From: Spongilla lacustris
Lineage: Eukaryota > Porifera > Demospongiae > Spongillida > Spongillidae
Direction of reading: 5' to 3'
Length of the DNA stretch: 64,000 nt
NCBI GenBank assembly: GCA_949361645.1
Contig: OX442432.1
Span: forward strand, 7,472,118-7,536,117
Positions 24,643-41,029 of the stretch are shown here, piece by piece (position 1 is the stretch's first letter; each line of letters begins with the position of its first letter). The notes under the pieces were generated by a model, which saw only the letters and a program-made list of their open reading frames with translations, did not search any database and was not told the DNA's origin. The translations under genes were made by a program, and so were the position numbers.

Positions 24643-24773
24643 TGAGATAATCACGTGATAGGCTATTTCACAGTTGATCATTTACATAAATATTCTCTTT
24701 CTATATATAGACTAACCTACTCTAATATAGTGTACTTATACAGTGGGCCGACGCCTGCTTAGTTCGTGGCTCT
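24643..24773. promoter_or_regulatory. 131-bp divergent promoter with TCACGTGA E-box
   Basis: Start codons of the DFGDF-motif gene (minus) and the GPR137-family gene (plus) are separated by 131 bp. A palindromic TCACGTGA (24651-24658) is the core bound by MiT/TFE and USF-type bHLH-zip factors. TATATATAG lies at about 24701. Regulation is inferred. Confidence 0.6.
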
Positions 24774-26291
24774 ATGGCTAGCAGCCCTACATCTACATCT
24801 GACTCCATCGTAATAAATGCTGTCCCCATCAGTGTGCACCTCGCAGTGATCATCACAGCTACTGTTCTGGTCGGGGTGCTTTATCTTCTGGCTTATGCAC
24901 AGCTGCTGATGGTGTTATGCTGCGGCTTCAGACTTATATCTTATCAAACAGTGTTTTTGTTCAGCATCCTGCTTTGGGCGTCGCTCCGCCTGGTTCTCTA
25001 TTCCTGTTACTACTATGCGTGCTGTGATTTTGTGCTTTATAAACTACCCATGTATGTATTCTGGAGCTGGTTTCTTGAAAACTTCCCTACGACCTTGCAA
25101 TATTTCACACTCGTACTGCTAGTGCACTACTTTGCTGGGGTGAGGGTAATCCTAAGCCACATGCACGAGGATTGATTTTCTTTTTCAACATCAGGAGCTT
25201 TTAAACGAGCGAAGACGGGCGGCAAGTTCTTTGCCACGATTCTACAAACACTCGAGGTAGATCCGCGTGCATACAGACAGCAGGCGTTTTTCATATAGTG
25301 TATCGACGTTACGTTCTAACCCGCAGGCGTTGTGGCTGGAGTACATGGCTCCTTTCTGTGTTGTTACATCTAGCAAGCAACATTACTTTCGGTTTCATCA
25401 TCCCACTGTCCTCCTACCAACGATATCTTCTGTATCTAAGAGTTTTGGTATTGGACGGACAGATGATGATAATGAGCACAGCTATGGCTGTCTGCGTTGC
25501 ATTGGTAAGGCTGAAGCTTTAGGGATAACTACACACAGCCAGTAAATTTGTCCCAGGTGTTTAGAACAAAGGGAGGCAGACCCAAAACACAGAGAGCTGG
25601 GTCAGACTTGACCAAATGCTGGTCATTGCTTCTCTCCGGTGCACTGGTCTCTCTCTACCTAACTCGAGCTGTTTATAATATAATAACAGTTATTTTGTCT
25701 AGTAATCATGAAAGCACAACCAATATGGTAAGTAACCATTGCTGTTAGTAGGCTGCTCTGTAACGTATAACATCACATAACCAGGCAGACTACCTGTTTG
25801 GGAGACACTACGGTTACATTGCCTATCTGGTTGAACTGCTCTTGTGGGAGGTATTGCCCACCTACCTCAATGTGGTCTATTTCCGTGTCGAAATCCCTTG
25901 TCACCAAGTAAGCCACACCCAAGAAACTGAACAAAAACTGTATCTACTGACATGTACACATCCAATTATCAGTTTCAATCAGTAGCCAAGCCTGAGACAG
26001 ATGTTCTGGTGAACCAGAAATATTTCTTTGATAACCCCCAACGGTACGATGCAGACGTGCCATCAATGTAAGAACTGTACCCCAATGTAAGAGACATCAT
26101 TAACCTTTCATCTAACCTCCAGCCAGGTGGCAGTGCCCAGACTCATATCACCATCCAGAGCAGGCTATGGCTCCACTCCACAGTCTGCAAGCTTCCCTGG
26201 AAGGTCAGGAGTCAGCATTAGCACAGCTCCCATGCCTGGCACCACGCCCCCTAAGCTATTTGGGGACAGTCCATCAATATTTGCAACATGA
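24774..26291 (+). CDS. GPR137: GPR137-family multi-pass membrane protein
   Basis: Vertebrate GPR137 proteins are seven-helix proteins, mostly lysosomal, linked to Rag GTPase/mTORC1 control. The start MASSPTSTSDSIVINAV (24774) is followed by a helix with VHLAVIITATVLVGVLYLLA and by the family hallmark SYQTVFLFSILLWASLRLVL (24942-25001), then LQYFTLVLLVHYFAG. Later exons give LLSVLLHLASNITFGFIIPL (about 25346-25405), LLLSGALVSLYLTRAVYNII (about 25629-25687), the conserved YLFGRHYGYIAYLVELLLWE (about 25788-25847) and NQKYFFDNPQRYD, close to the family's ...SRSYFFDR segment. TGA is at 26289-26291. The third-exon splice joins are uncertain. Family assignment is from remembered motifs. Confidence 0.85.
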
Positions 26292-26520
26292 GGACTGGCT
26301 CTGTACTACCAGATCACCAGGCTGTGAGCACATAGACTTAACGATTTGTATGTGTACACAACAAGATATCGTAGTATCCTATATTGATCATGTGACCTCC
26401 CACAGTTCATCATGTGACCTCCCACAGTTCATCAAGTCGCATTCCTTTTAGTTGGAAACCTTTGGATAGCACTTGGCCTGTGATTCAAACATACTAAGTG
26501 GGCGTGTGGAAAGAGATGCA

Positions 26521-26987
26521 CTAACCTTCCATCTTCTGCAAGCCTGCTACTTTAGATTTGAGGCCATCTTGAAGTGACTTGATTTCTGCATCCATTTCTT
26601 GCTGATCTATTGGGTAAACTCAAGTTAACGCGCAGTCCAAATCACGTGATTCTACCTTGTTCAAGCATGTCAATGCACGCTTGTGTATCTGTCTTCACAA
26701 ACGTATTTGCAAAGCACACCCACGACTGTTGGTCTAAACGTAACTTAGACACTGGCACAATACACTCATTCCCTTACTTTGTTTAGGCAAACAAATTTTC
26801 CTCAACTGTCTCAAGGCTTCTCTCATCTTATTCCGCTTATCGTTCAGTTCAATAATCTGCAGCGCAAGTGTGTGTACCTACGGCTCTGTTGAAGAAACAT
26901 CATTACTTCTTGTCTGTCACTGAGTATGTTTTCCGCTTCGGCATCAATGGCTGCATAAGTCTTCACAAGGTCCTCGACGCGGTCCAT
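26521..26987 (-). CDS. PDRG1: PDRG1 homologue (prefoldin-like subunit of the URI/R2TP complex)
   Basis: PDRG1 is a small beta-class prefoldin-like protein of the PAQosome (URI-R2TP) that assists assembly of RNA polymerase and other complexes. The start MDRVEDLVKTYAAIDAEAEN (26987) opens a coiled coil. It is followed in separate small exons by QIIELNDKRNKMREALRQLR, SWVCFANTFVKTDTQACIDM and EMDAEIKSLQDGLKSKVAGL. This matches the order KRNQNRE / VCFGNMF / IEKLRKQL remembered from human PDRG1. The frame ends at TAG 26521-26523, slightly shorter than vertebrate proteins. The stop overlaps a potential donor (GGTTAGT), so a further C-terminal exon cannot be excluded. Confidence 0.82.
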
Positions 26988-27296
26988 CACGTACAGGCGT
27001 GGCTGCTAGTTCACGCGACCGTTCATGACGTCGTAAGTTATATGACTGCGGCAAAAACATGGCGATTGAAAGTTTGGTGTAGTTGTCAATCATCGATTTT
27101 TTGTTTTGTTTCTCTGTCTTCCGCTGATTTTAAGAATACTGGGTCTCCTGAACAGGAGTTCGCGAACTGTTATCTCAGTGCCCGGCATAAGATCCAGAAC
27201 ACGGAAGATAAGAGTCTTATATGAGAATCGACAACTTTTACGTAGCGGAGATAGACTTTGCATAGAATCCATCAAACTTGTGGATCTATAGAGAAA
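26988..27296. promoter_or_regulatory. Divergent promoter between PDRG1 and MARK genes
   Basis: The 309 bp separate the two start codons. A CRE-like TGACGTCG lies at about 27026. No TATA box or repeat is evident; it probably contains both 5' UTRs. Confidence 0.5.
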
Positions 27297-34161
<6,865 letters not shown>

Positions 34162-34389
34162 GAAAGGCTTCCACCTATCAAAGAGGACTGTGAGGTCTTG
34201 TATGAGAGCTTTCTGCATTATCGGACATTTGTGTATTTTAAGTTATTTCTGTCACCTAGACCAGTAGTGTACTAACATACAGTACCACACCTGTGACATT
34301 ATAGTGGTTAAGTGTACTGTGTGACCACACATCACTGTATGTTTGTACAGTTTTATCATGTTGATAGAAGTGTTGTATGTTGTTAGAAG

Positions 34390-35541
34390 TCAATATTTCC
34401 AGCGTCTTCTGTCCTCATCCTTGTCAATAGAGCAGTACTCGTCGGGTAGCTGAGAGTCAGGATGGAGTCTATAGCTGCACAGATCACAGTAAAATGATGG
34501 CTGGTATTTAGACTGCTCACTTGATAAACAGCTCCTCATCTTGTATAAGTCTCATTGCTACGAAGACAATACAATGCATCTTGATACGTGTTAGTTGGAG
34601 GAAGAAGGGTTTTCTGTAATATCTACAGAAGTGCAATTATTATACACATGTGAACGTTAAGGTACACACATCATACCTGTTGGGTATGTGTGCAAGTAGA
34701 GCAGGAGGGAAATCTGCCCCAATACGGTAGGAAAATGGAAGTACATTAGGTTGCAGCCCTGGATGATGAACACATTGCACATGTAGGTCACCATCAATGG
34801 TGGTGGTGTGCATTACCTTTGGGTGGGTGCCGTACCAAGTGGCCTACACCAAATACGCTGTTGTTGAGGTCCATTGTCTATTAAGTTTATGAAAATGTGT
34901 ATGTCCGGGGAGTCATTTTAAACACACTCAATCACCTCAGTGTTCTTAGCATCAATGACAGAGCCATCAGTTCTCGACATCAGATATGGATTGTCCTTGC
35001 TGATATCGGGGAAGTTGTGCATTTGGGCGAGGTAATACGGCAGGTACTACTGTCATAGGGGGGGGGAATATATATTTCAAAAAGTACGCATGAAAGCAGT
35101 GAACATACCACCACTCCAGGATAGAAGCAGACCACAGACCCAGGCACAGCCTTTCCACACAAGCTCACTCCTATATGACAAAATAAAGTACATATCTTAA
35201 TTATGTATGGAGGGCAGCTATAGGCTGACCGTGTGTAGCGTTACGAGATAAGGAAAATAGCTTCGTTTGTGTTGTGTCCACTAGATCGATAACCTACGCT
35301 TTGATTACCAAAATAAGTACCCCACAGCTGCAAGTTGTACCTGCTTATTGACTCCATCGTGCACCCGCTGGTACTGTTTGCGATATGGTTTGTTTTCAGG
35401 TCGTGGTACTTTGACGTCCTGCCCACCGCTTTGTTCAAAATAATGTAGTAGATGATAGAGCCGCCAAATGTCCAGCTCCTCTTGGAATTTTGCATGTTCT
35501 ATAGTGGCTCGGCCCAGAAGAACGCGCAGCAGGTTCATCAT
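34390..35541 (-). CDS. SETD9: SETD9-like SET-domain protein
   Basis: SETD9 proteins are small SET-domain proteins of unknown substrate. The start MMNLLRVLLGRATIEHAKF (35541) is helical and resembles the SETD9 N-terminal region. Later exons give SLCGKAVPGSVVCFYPGVV (about 35168-35110), a match to the ...PKGAVVSMYPGTVY segment that opens the SET domain; DISKDNPYLISRTDGSVIDA (about 35015-34955); VLPFSYRIGADFPPALLAHI (about 34750-34690); and CIVFVAMRLIQDEELFI (about 34570-34525), the terminal SET strand and EELF motif. TGA is at 34390-34392 after a charged tail ending DEDRRWKY. Whether cofactor residues are complete cannot be judged by eye. The gene lies 194 bp downstream of the HOP gene on the same strand. 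Confidence 0.8.
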
Positions 35542-35735
35542 GACACGATGGCGACCAAAATGCCAATAATAGATATTAATAATAATTTAACATGCAGGTT
35601 GATTAACCGGCATCATTAGAAAGAAAAAGAAGAGAAAAACAAAACAAACAGTATAATTCCTACATGTAATGTAGTGTGGGCACACAAATATATACACTGC
35701 ATTGCCTGAGTCTCCACACAAATCCATAAGCTGCG

Positions 35736-37436
35736 TTAACGGATGCCAATGATTCCAGCCTCTAACAACTTTTGGATCTTTCCTGCTATGTCAGGATTTT
35801 GAAGGTGTCTGCAAATCAAAACCAGACAATTGTACATAATTGACACAGCCCAAATGTACCAAATATACATACTCCCTCAGTGCTTCAGGGTTAGACTGCA
35901 TTTGCTGCAGGATCATCTGCATAGCAGGGTCTCCCAGGATTTGCTGTATCTCAGGGTCCTGTAGTGCACTCTTCCTCCTGGCCTCAGGATCACCACCCTT
36001 GAAAGTCTTCATAAGACCCTCCTTAGCTTCCTGAAGGTGATGCAGAAGTGATTAAACCATCTACTAACATTACAAAATACATACATCGTTCTCAGGATCT
36101 AACTCGAGGGCCTTTCTAAAAGATGACTCAGCTTTGCTCAACTCCTTTAGTGCTATCAATGCATGTCCCTTACGTATATGACCTTTAACTGCAGGAGGCA
36201 CAGTGCTGAAAGGTTTGGTTCATTCCACTAGACTTACTAAAGTTTGGGTCCAATCGTATGCACTCTTCACAGTCTTTCAATGCAAGTTGGAACTCTAACA
36301 GTTTAGTATAACAAGCTGCTCTGTTGCTGTAAACCTTAGCATCATCTGGGTTTCTTTTAATTGCTTCTGAGTAGTGTTTAACAGCTGCAGGAAAGTCACC
36401 TTGGGGGGTTGTGGTTTTAAATAAATAAATTTAAAATTGTGTGCAACAGCACAAACCATTCTTAAAATATGTGTTTCCTTTCTCCTTTTCTTCCAGACTC
36501 TTTTGAGGATCAATGTAGGCAAGCCGTTGCTTCTCCTTTAAAAGCTTCTCCGCCTGGTTACAAATATAATACAGGTATACTCAACACAGTACACAATTAA
36601 AACTCACTTCATTTTTCTTCGTAACAACTTCTGGATTTCTATGTTCTGTGAGAGACTTGTTGAAGTACTTCACTGCATTCTCATAATCCATTTGCTTCAA
36701 GTAAGCATTGCCCACACGAGCCAGAGCCCTATCAATAACCGAACTAATATATAGACGAGGTGCAGAATACCTAATAACCCACTTGGCTATGATCTTGTAA
36801 TCTACTCTTTGTTCCCGGCCTTTTTCAACAGCCTCCTCGCACAGCTCAATACACTGTCCCCACTTAGCTTGTTCGAAATACACAGCTAAACAACGAGGAC
36901 AATAAAATCATCTCCCTACCCTTCTTGCCTCCCTATACAGTTGATATATGCATTAACCTGCTTTGTTTGTGAGCAGAGCTATGTTGGTAGGATCCAATCT
37001 GATGGCTTCATCGTAGTGCTTCAATGCCGTATCGAAGTCTTTTTTCGAATAGGCCGCATTGCCTTTTTCTTTCTCCTCGATAGCCTTCTAATGATGTTGA
37101 AAGCGGTTAAAAAAAATGAGCATAAGAAAAGTATCGTGTCAAGGTAACTTATAGCAGCGAGTAAGGTAGCTTATAGCAGCGCGTAAGGTACCCTTATAGG
37201 CAGTCACGTTGTTGATGTAAAGGAATGCCCAGACGCACCCGCTCAATTCTATGGACTATACATATCTTTAACTGCACACAAGGGTCAGAGGTAACACTAC
37301 CTCTTCAACAGTTCATTTTGAGCCACATGCAATGACTCAGCTGCTCCTTCTCAGTCAACAGTTACTCTAATCCAAACCCTTTTCTTGCGTCATTTTTAGA
37401 TAATATTTAGGTTACCTTCGCTATATCAGTTGCCAT
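35736..37436 (-). CDS. STIP1: Short HOP/STI1 co-chaperone (TPR2A-TPR2B-DP2 only)
   Basis: HOP bridges HSP70 and HSP90 for client transfer. The protein starts [20 protein letters not shown] (37436). The next motifs are [19 protein letters not shown] and [20 protein letters not shown] (TPR2A), then [40 protein letters not shown] and [20 protein letters not shown] (TPR2B). It ends with a DP2 domain, [20 protein letters not shown] ... [15 protein letters not shown], and TAA at 35736-35738. The TPR1 and DP1 domains that open the vertebrate and yeast proteins are missing, and the next gene starts 142 bp upstream, leaving no room for them. A similar short form is known from Caenorhabditis. The promoter contains a perfect heat-shock element. 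Confidence 0.93.
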
Positions 37437-37578
37437 GTGTATTGATCTCCTCCACTTGCAACTCTCTCAGAGATCGACCGTTATATAAACCCTCGTAAAA
37501 GATTGATTCACGAACGTTCGCGAATGATCGACGACACGTGTCGTTACCCCTCCCACGCAATGATGTAATAAGTGAGAA
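37437..37578. promoter_or_regulatory. Divergent promoter between HOP and XRCC3 genes
   Basis: Start codons are 142 bp apart. The interval contains a TATATAA-type box (about 37481-37488) and a four-unit heat-shock element (37506-37525). A shared nucleosome-free promoter is inferred. Confidence 0.75.
37506..37525. promoter_or_regulatory. Perfect heat-shock element, four alternating nGAAn pentamers
   Basis: The bases aTTCa cGAAc gTTCg cGAAt form four contiguous alternating pentamers without a mismatch, the optimal arrangement for trimeric HSF. It lies 70 bp upstream of the HOP start codon, and HOP is a classical heat-shock gene. Confidence 0.85.
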
Positions 37579-38921
37579 ATGGGGGGAGGTAAAATTGAAT
37601 TTCGTGGCGATCAGTTACTGGATAGTTTGGCTATTTCTCCAAGAATTGTCACAGCTCTTAAGAAAGGTCCAAATGCGCAAGAGTGTGCGAATCAGCATGA
37701 CTGCACCCCCCAACAGCTGGCTTAGTGCATATTCGCTGCGTACTGACCCATTCGGCCAGCGACTTAGTCAGAAGAACAAGGCTGTCAAGGCGGGAAATTG
37801 ATAACCTTTTGTTGTTTGTATCGAAGATAGCACTTCTGAGAGGTGGAACACCCTCAACGGCATTGGAAATACACCACGAACAATCCAAACAGCCAAACCA
37901 AGGTATTGGCACGGAGGAGATTCGTTCATTAACTCATGTTTGCGTGTTGTGTACAGGCAGACTGACCACCGGCTGTCCAATAATTGATGCAGTTTTATGT
38001 GGCGGTCTGCTATTGCAGAGTATTACTGAAATTGCTGGCGTCAGTGCAGCTGGAAAAACTCAAATATGCTTGCAACTGTGCCTCACAGTTCAGCTGCCTT
38101 TGGAAGCAGGGGGATTAGCTGGAGGTACGTCTGGGCAGCATCATTCTATGCACGGGGTTTGTCAAGCTGCCAATCCTCAGGTGCAGTGTATGTGTCTACA
38201 GAAGATGCCTTTCCCAACAAGAGACTCCTTCAGCTTAGTGACTCATTTGCCAGGAAGTACAGCCACACAGGACTGAGTGCCAAATACCTTACTGACAATA
38301 TTTATATTGAACATGCCACAACCATTGTGAGTTGCATTTGAGCAGTAACTTCACTCCTGAGATCTAGTCTGCTCTCAGTCTGCTACTCAAGTTCAAACTG
38401 CCCTTGCTGCTTACTCAGCAACATATCAGGCTGGTTATCATAGACTCTCTAGCAGCACTTTTTAGAGTGGAGTTTTCCCACGAGCAGATATCTCAGCGTG
38501 CTGGTCTCCTTCAGTCTTTCGGAGCACAGCTGCATAGCTTTGCTGATCAATATGATGCAGCAGTTGTATGTGTGAATCAAGTATGGCACTAGACCCATCA
38601 AGCGATATGCATTTACATTCCACATCTTTAAGGTTACATCAGAAGCAGGAGGGGGTGTGAAACCCTCCTTAGGGCTTGCTTGGGCAAATGCTGTTACAAC
38701 AAGGCTTATCGTGCAAAGAGATGAAACTTTGCATGGTGGTGAGATTTTGCTGGAGGTAAGTTAGCGCTTGTTTTTTCTCCCACTGCGTGTATCATACTGC
38801 ACGTTGACAGGACATGCCTCCTCCCCCAAGAACTATGTGTGTGGCGTTCGCCCCACACCTTCCTCCAAGTTCTGTTAACTATTACATCAGCATGGATGGA
38901 ATACATGGATATAAATCATAG
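37579..38921 (+). CDS. XRCC3: XRCC3 homologue (RAD51 paralogue, homologous recombination)
   Basis: XRCC3 pairs with RAD51C and promotes RAD51-dependent repair and Holliday-junction processing. ATG 37579-37581 begins MGGGKIEFRGDQLLDSLAIS and continues PRIVTALKK across an intron (37657-37724) to VHIRCVLTHSASDLVRRT, aligning with the helical N-terminus of human XRCC3. The core has GCPIIDAVLCGGLLLQSITE, Walker A GVSAAGKTQ (38037-38063), AVYVSTEDAFPNKRLLQLSD and Walker B LVIIDSLAALFRVEF (38432-38476). The end APHLPPSSVNYYISMDGIHG closes at TAG 38919-38921, matching the end of the human protein. The frame is intact. The stop is only 32 bp from the stop of the convergent phosphatase gene. Confidence 0.93.
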
Positions 38922-38953
38922 CAAACAACATTCATAACCTTATCATGTATGTA

Positions 38954-40289
38954 CTACACATTGCTGTACCTATTAATGCCACAAATGTGGAAAACAATAT
39001 GAGATAGGTACACAGCGTTGAACCCTATTGCTCCATATGTTATTATCTTGTATGGCAGCTCTACCAGTGGTCTCTTGACAACTTCCTTCACGCCGTGGGT
39101 AGGCATGATGGCGGGGAGTAGTCTGAAGCACAGCAGCTTCATGACAAACCTTGTTGGTAAAAGCAGTAGAATTCCCACTACAAACCTTACAGTCCCCAGT
39201 CCAACCCCAGCAAGACTGGGAACAGAGAGTGAGAAGGGTCCATGAGCTAGGTCATCAGGTGATGGCCCTTGCACCACTGTTGCTAGGTACACACCAATAC
39301 CAACACCCAGAATGGCAGCTGTATCTCCTCTGTCCATAGACCAATGTTGAGGATCTACTGGATAGATGTAAAGCAGTATGATGACCACGAGAAGACCAGC
39401 TGGGCCAGCCATAGGGGAGCTAAATATGAAGTGGTCCATTAGATTTGTGCAAGGAATTGCTACAGCCAATACAATCAATGATATCATTATCCCTCCAAGG
39501 ATGTCCTATATGGAAAGATGACAATGAACAGAGCACATCAACAATACCTTACAAATGTCCTACCAGTACAGTGTGTACTCCCAAGTACAGCCTACTGATG
39601 CACACTGACATCCACCAGACCACAGCAATGGTCAGCCCTACAGCAAAGGGGAACTGATTGGGAGGTGGAAGAAGAACAATACAACAATGGCCTGTTATTA
39701 CCATTCAGTACTCTACCTCGTATCTATCGATGCAGGTGTACAGACAGTAGAATGGAACCGTGGTCGAAACAATAGCGTGAGTCGACGGAAACCCGAACTC
39801 TGTTTCCAGATTACTGTTCTGTTCCAATCGAATAGCGGGAGGAGCGGCCGGCCTCTTCCATCTGACTAATGCCTTGGATGCCTGTCCAATGTACATAGAC
39901 AGACACCATAACAAAACTGCATGCCGGGCTATGTAGCTATCTATATTCCAAAACAGCGCGGGAAAGAAGGTGATATAGAATGGCTCGTAACCCAGTTCGG
40001 TGGCAATCCTGAAATACACGTCAACTAGAGAAATGCATTCGCATTCAATAACGTCGGGAGGTTCAGGAGACGATCCAGGGCTGCTACCAGCAGAGTAAGA
40101 TTTTAGCTGCCGCCTGACCTTTGTTTTGGATATCAGCCAGCCAACTGCCCCGTCAAAGGACGTTGACGCTAACTTCAGCTGATTTTCAGGCGGCTTTTTT
40201 ATTTCCTTCACACCACATGCTTCTTGAAACCGTCGGACAAGCTGAGGGCTTCTCAGATAGGCTATGTACTTATTCTGGAGGCTCACCAT
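38954..40289 (-). CDS. SGPP: Sphingosine-1-phosphate phosphatase (SGPP, PAP2 superfamily)
   Basis: SGPP enzymes dephosphorylate sphingosine-1-phosphate in the ER membrane, returning it to the sphingosine/ceramide pool. The start MVSLQNKYIAYLRSPQLVRR (40289) matches the SGPP N-terminus. Helices around FYITFFPALFWNIDSYIARH are followed by the three lipid-phosphatase signatures: KALVRWKRP (KxxxxxxRP, about 39870-39845), PSTHA (about 39780) and SRLYLGVHTVLD (SRxxxxxHxxxD, split by an intron near 39565-39510). Several hydrophobic helices complete the protein (LIVLAVAIPC, LLVVIILLYIYP, AAILGVGIGVYLATV). TAG is at 38954-38956. All three catalytic motifs are present, so activity is likely. Confidence 0.93.
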
Positions 40290-41029
40290 TCTACATGTAA
40301 GCACTTGCGGCGTTGCGCTTTATTAGAATCAAATCAGTTTATTAATAAGGCTTTTCTACGTCGGTTTGTTACGTTAAGAGTTGATTTCCCTTAAAATTCA
40401 CTTCAGGATGGGGGTCCTCTTGTCTGCTTACTACTTCTTACTGAGTCTGAGTCTGACTACTAGCAGAGATCTATATATGATCTCTGCTACTAGTAGGTCA
40501 TAAAGTATTATACTACTAATTGTAGTATAAATGTTCAAAACTAGGGTGGGTTTGTGTCCCTATGGTAGTGGAAACCTATGGGGCTTGGGGAAAGGAAGCC
40601 ACTACCATCATCGCCTCAGTAGCCTCCAGACTTGCCACCTCCACATGCCGGCCAAAATCCATCATACTCAACGAGATCTATGGTCGGCTGAATCTCAACC
40701 TGGTCTGTGCCAATGCCACAGCTGTCCTTTCTAGGATAGCTCCTCCGCCATAGACCTAACTTTCACATATAATGTGTTTATTGTCTTCCTTGTATTATCA
40801 TATAACTATAATGAAAAAAAAAAAAGTATAATAAAAATCACTTATTTCTTATGCTGTACATAAATCTTTTCTCGCGTGGTTTTCTTTGCGGTAGTATTTT
40901 TTTACATGTAAAAGCGGATCTTAATGAAAGGGGTGTACAGCTTTTCACTGTCAGTGTTTGTGTGCGCTCCATTTAGAACTTTGCACGCGCAATAATTCAT
41001 TTAGGCTTACATAACATTCCACGTGTATC
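40290..41029. other. Spacer: S1P phosphatase / CCT4 divergent 5' region
   Basis: The 740 bp hold a short perfect hairpin (40454-40496), a decayed retroelement tail (about 40555-40755) and AT-rich sequence. The CCT4 promoter presumably lies in the last 200 bp. No other coding region was seen. Confidence 0.6.
40555..40755 (+). pseudogene. Retroelement protein tail fragment (VETYGAWGKEA type)
   Basis: The frame reads MVVETYGAWGKEAT, KSIILNEIYGRLNLNL and VCANATAVLSR and then stops at 40753-40755. This pattern is familiar to me from the C-terminal end of ORFs in abundant invertebrate reverse-transcriptase elements, where polymerase sequence precedes it. No upstream reverse transcriptase remains, and the fragment is too short to be a host gene. 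Identification is from memory of a repeated pattern, so moderate. Confidence 0.5.
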
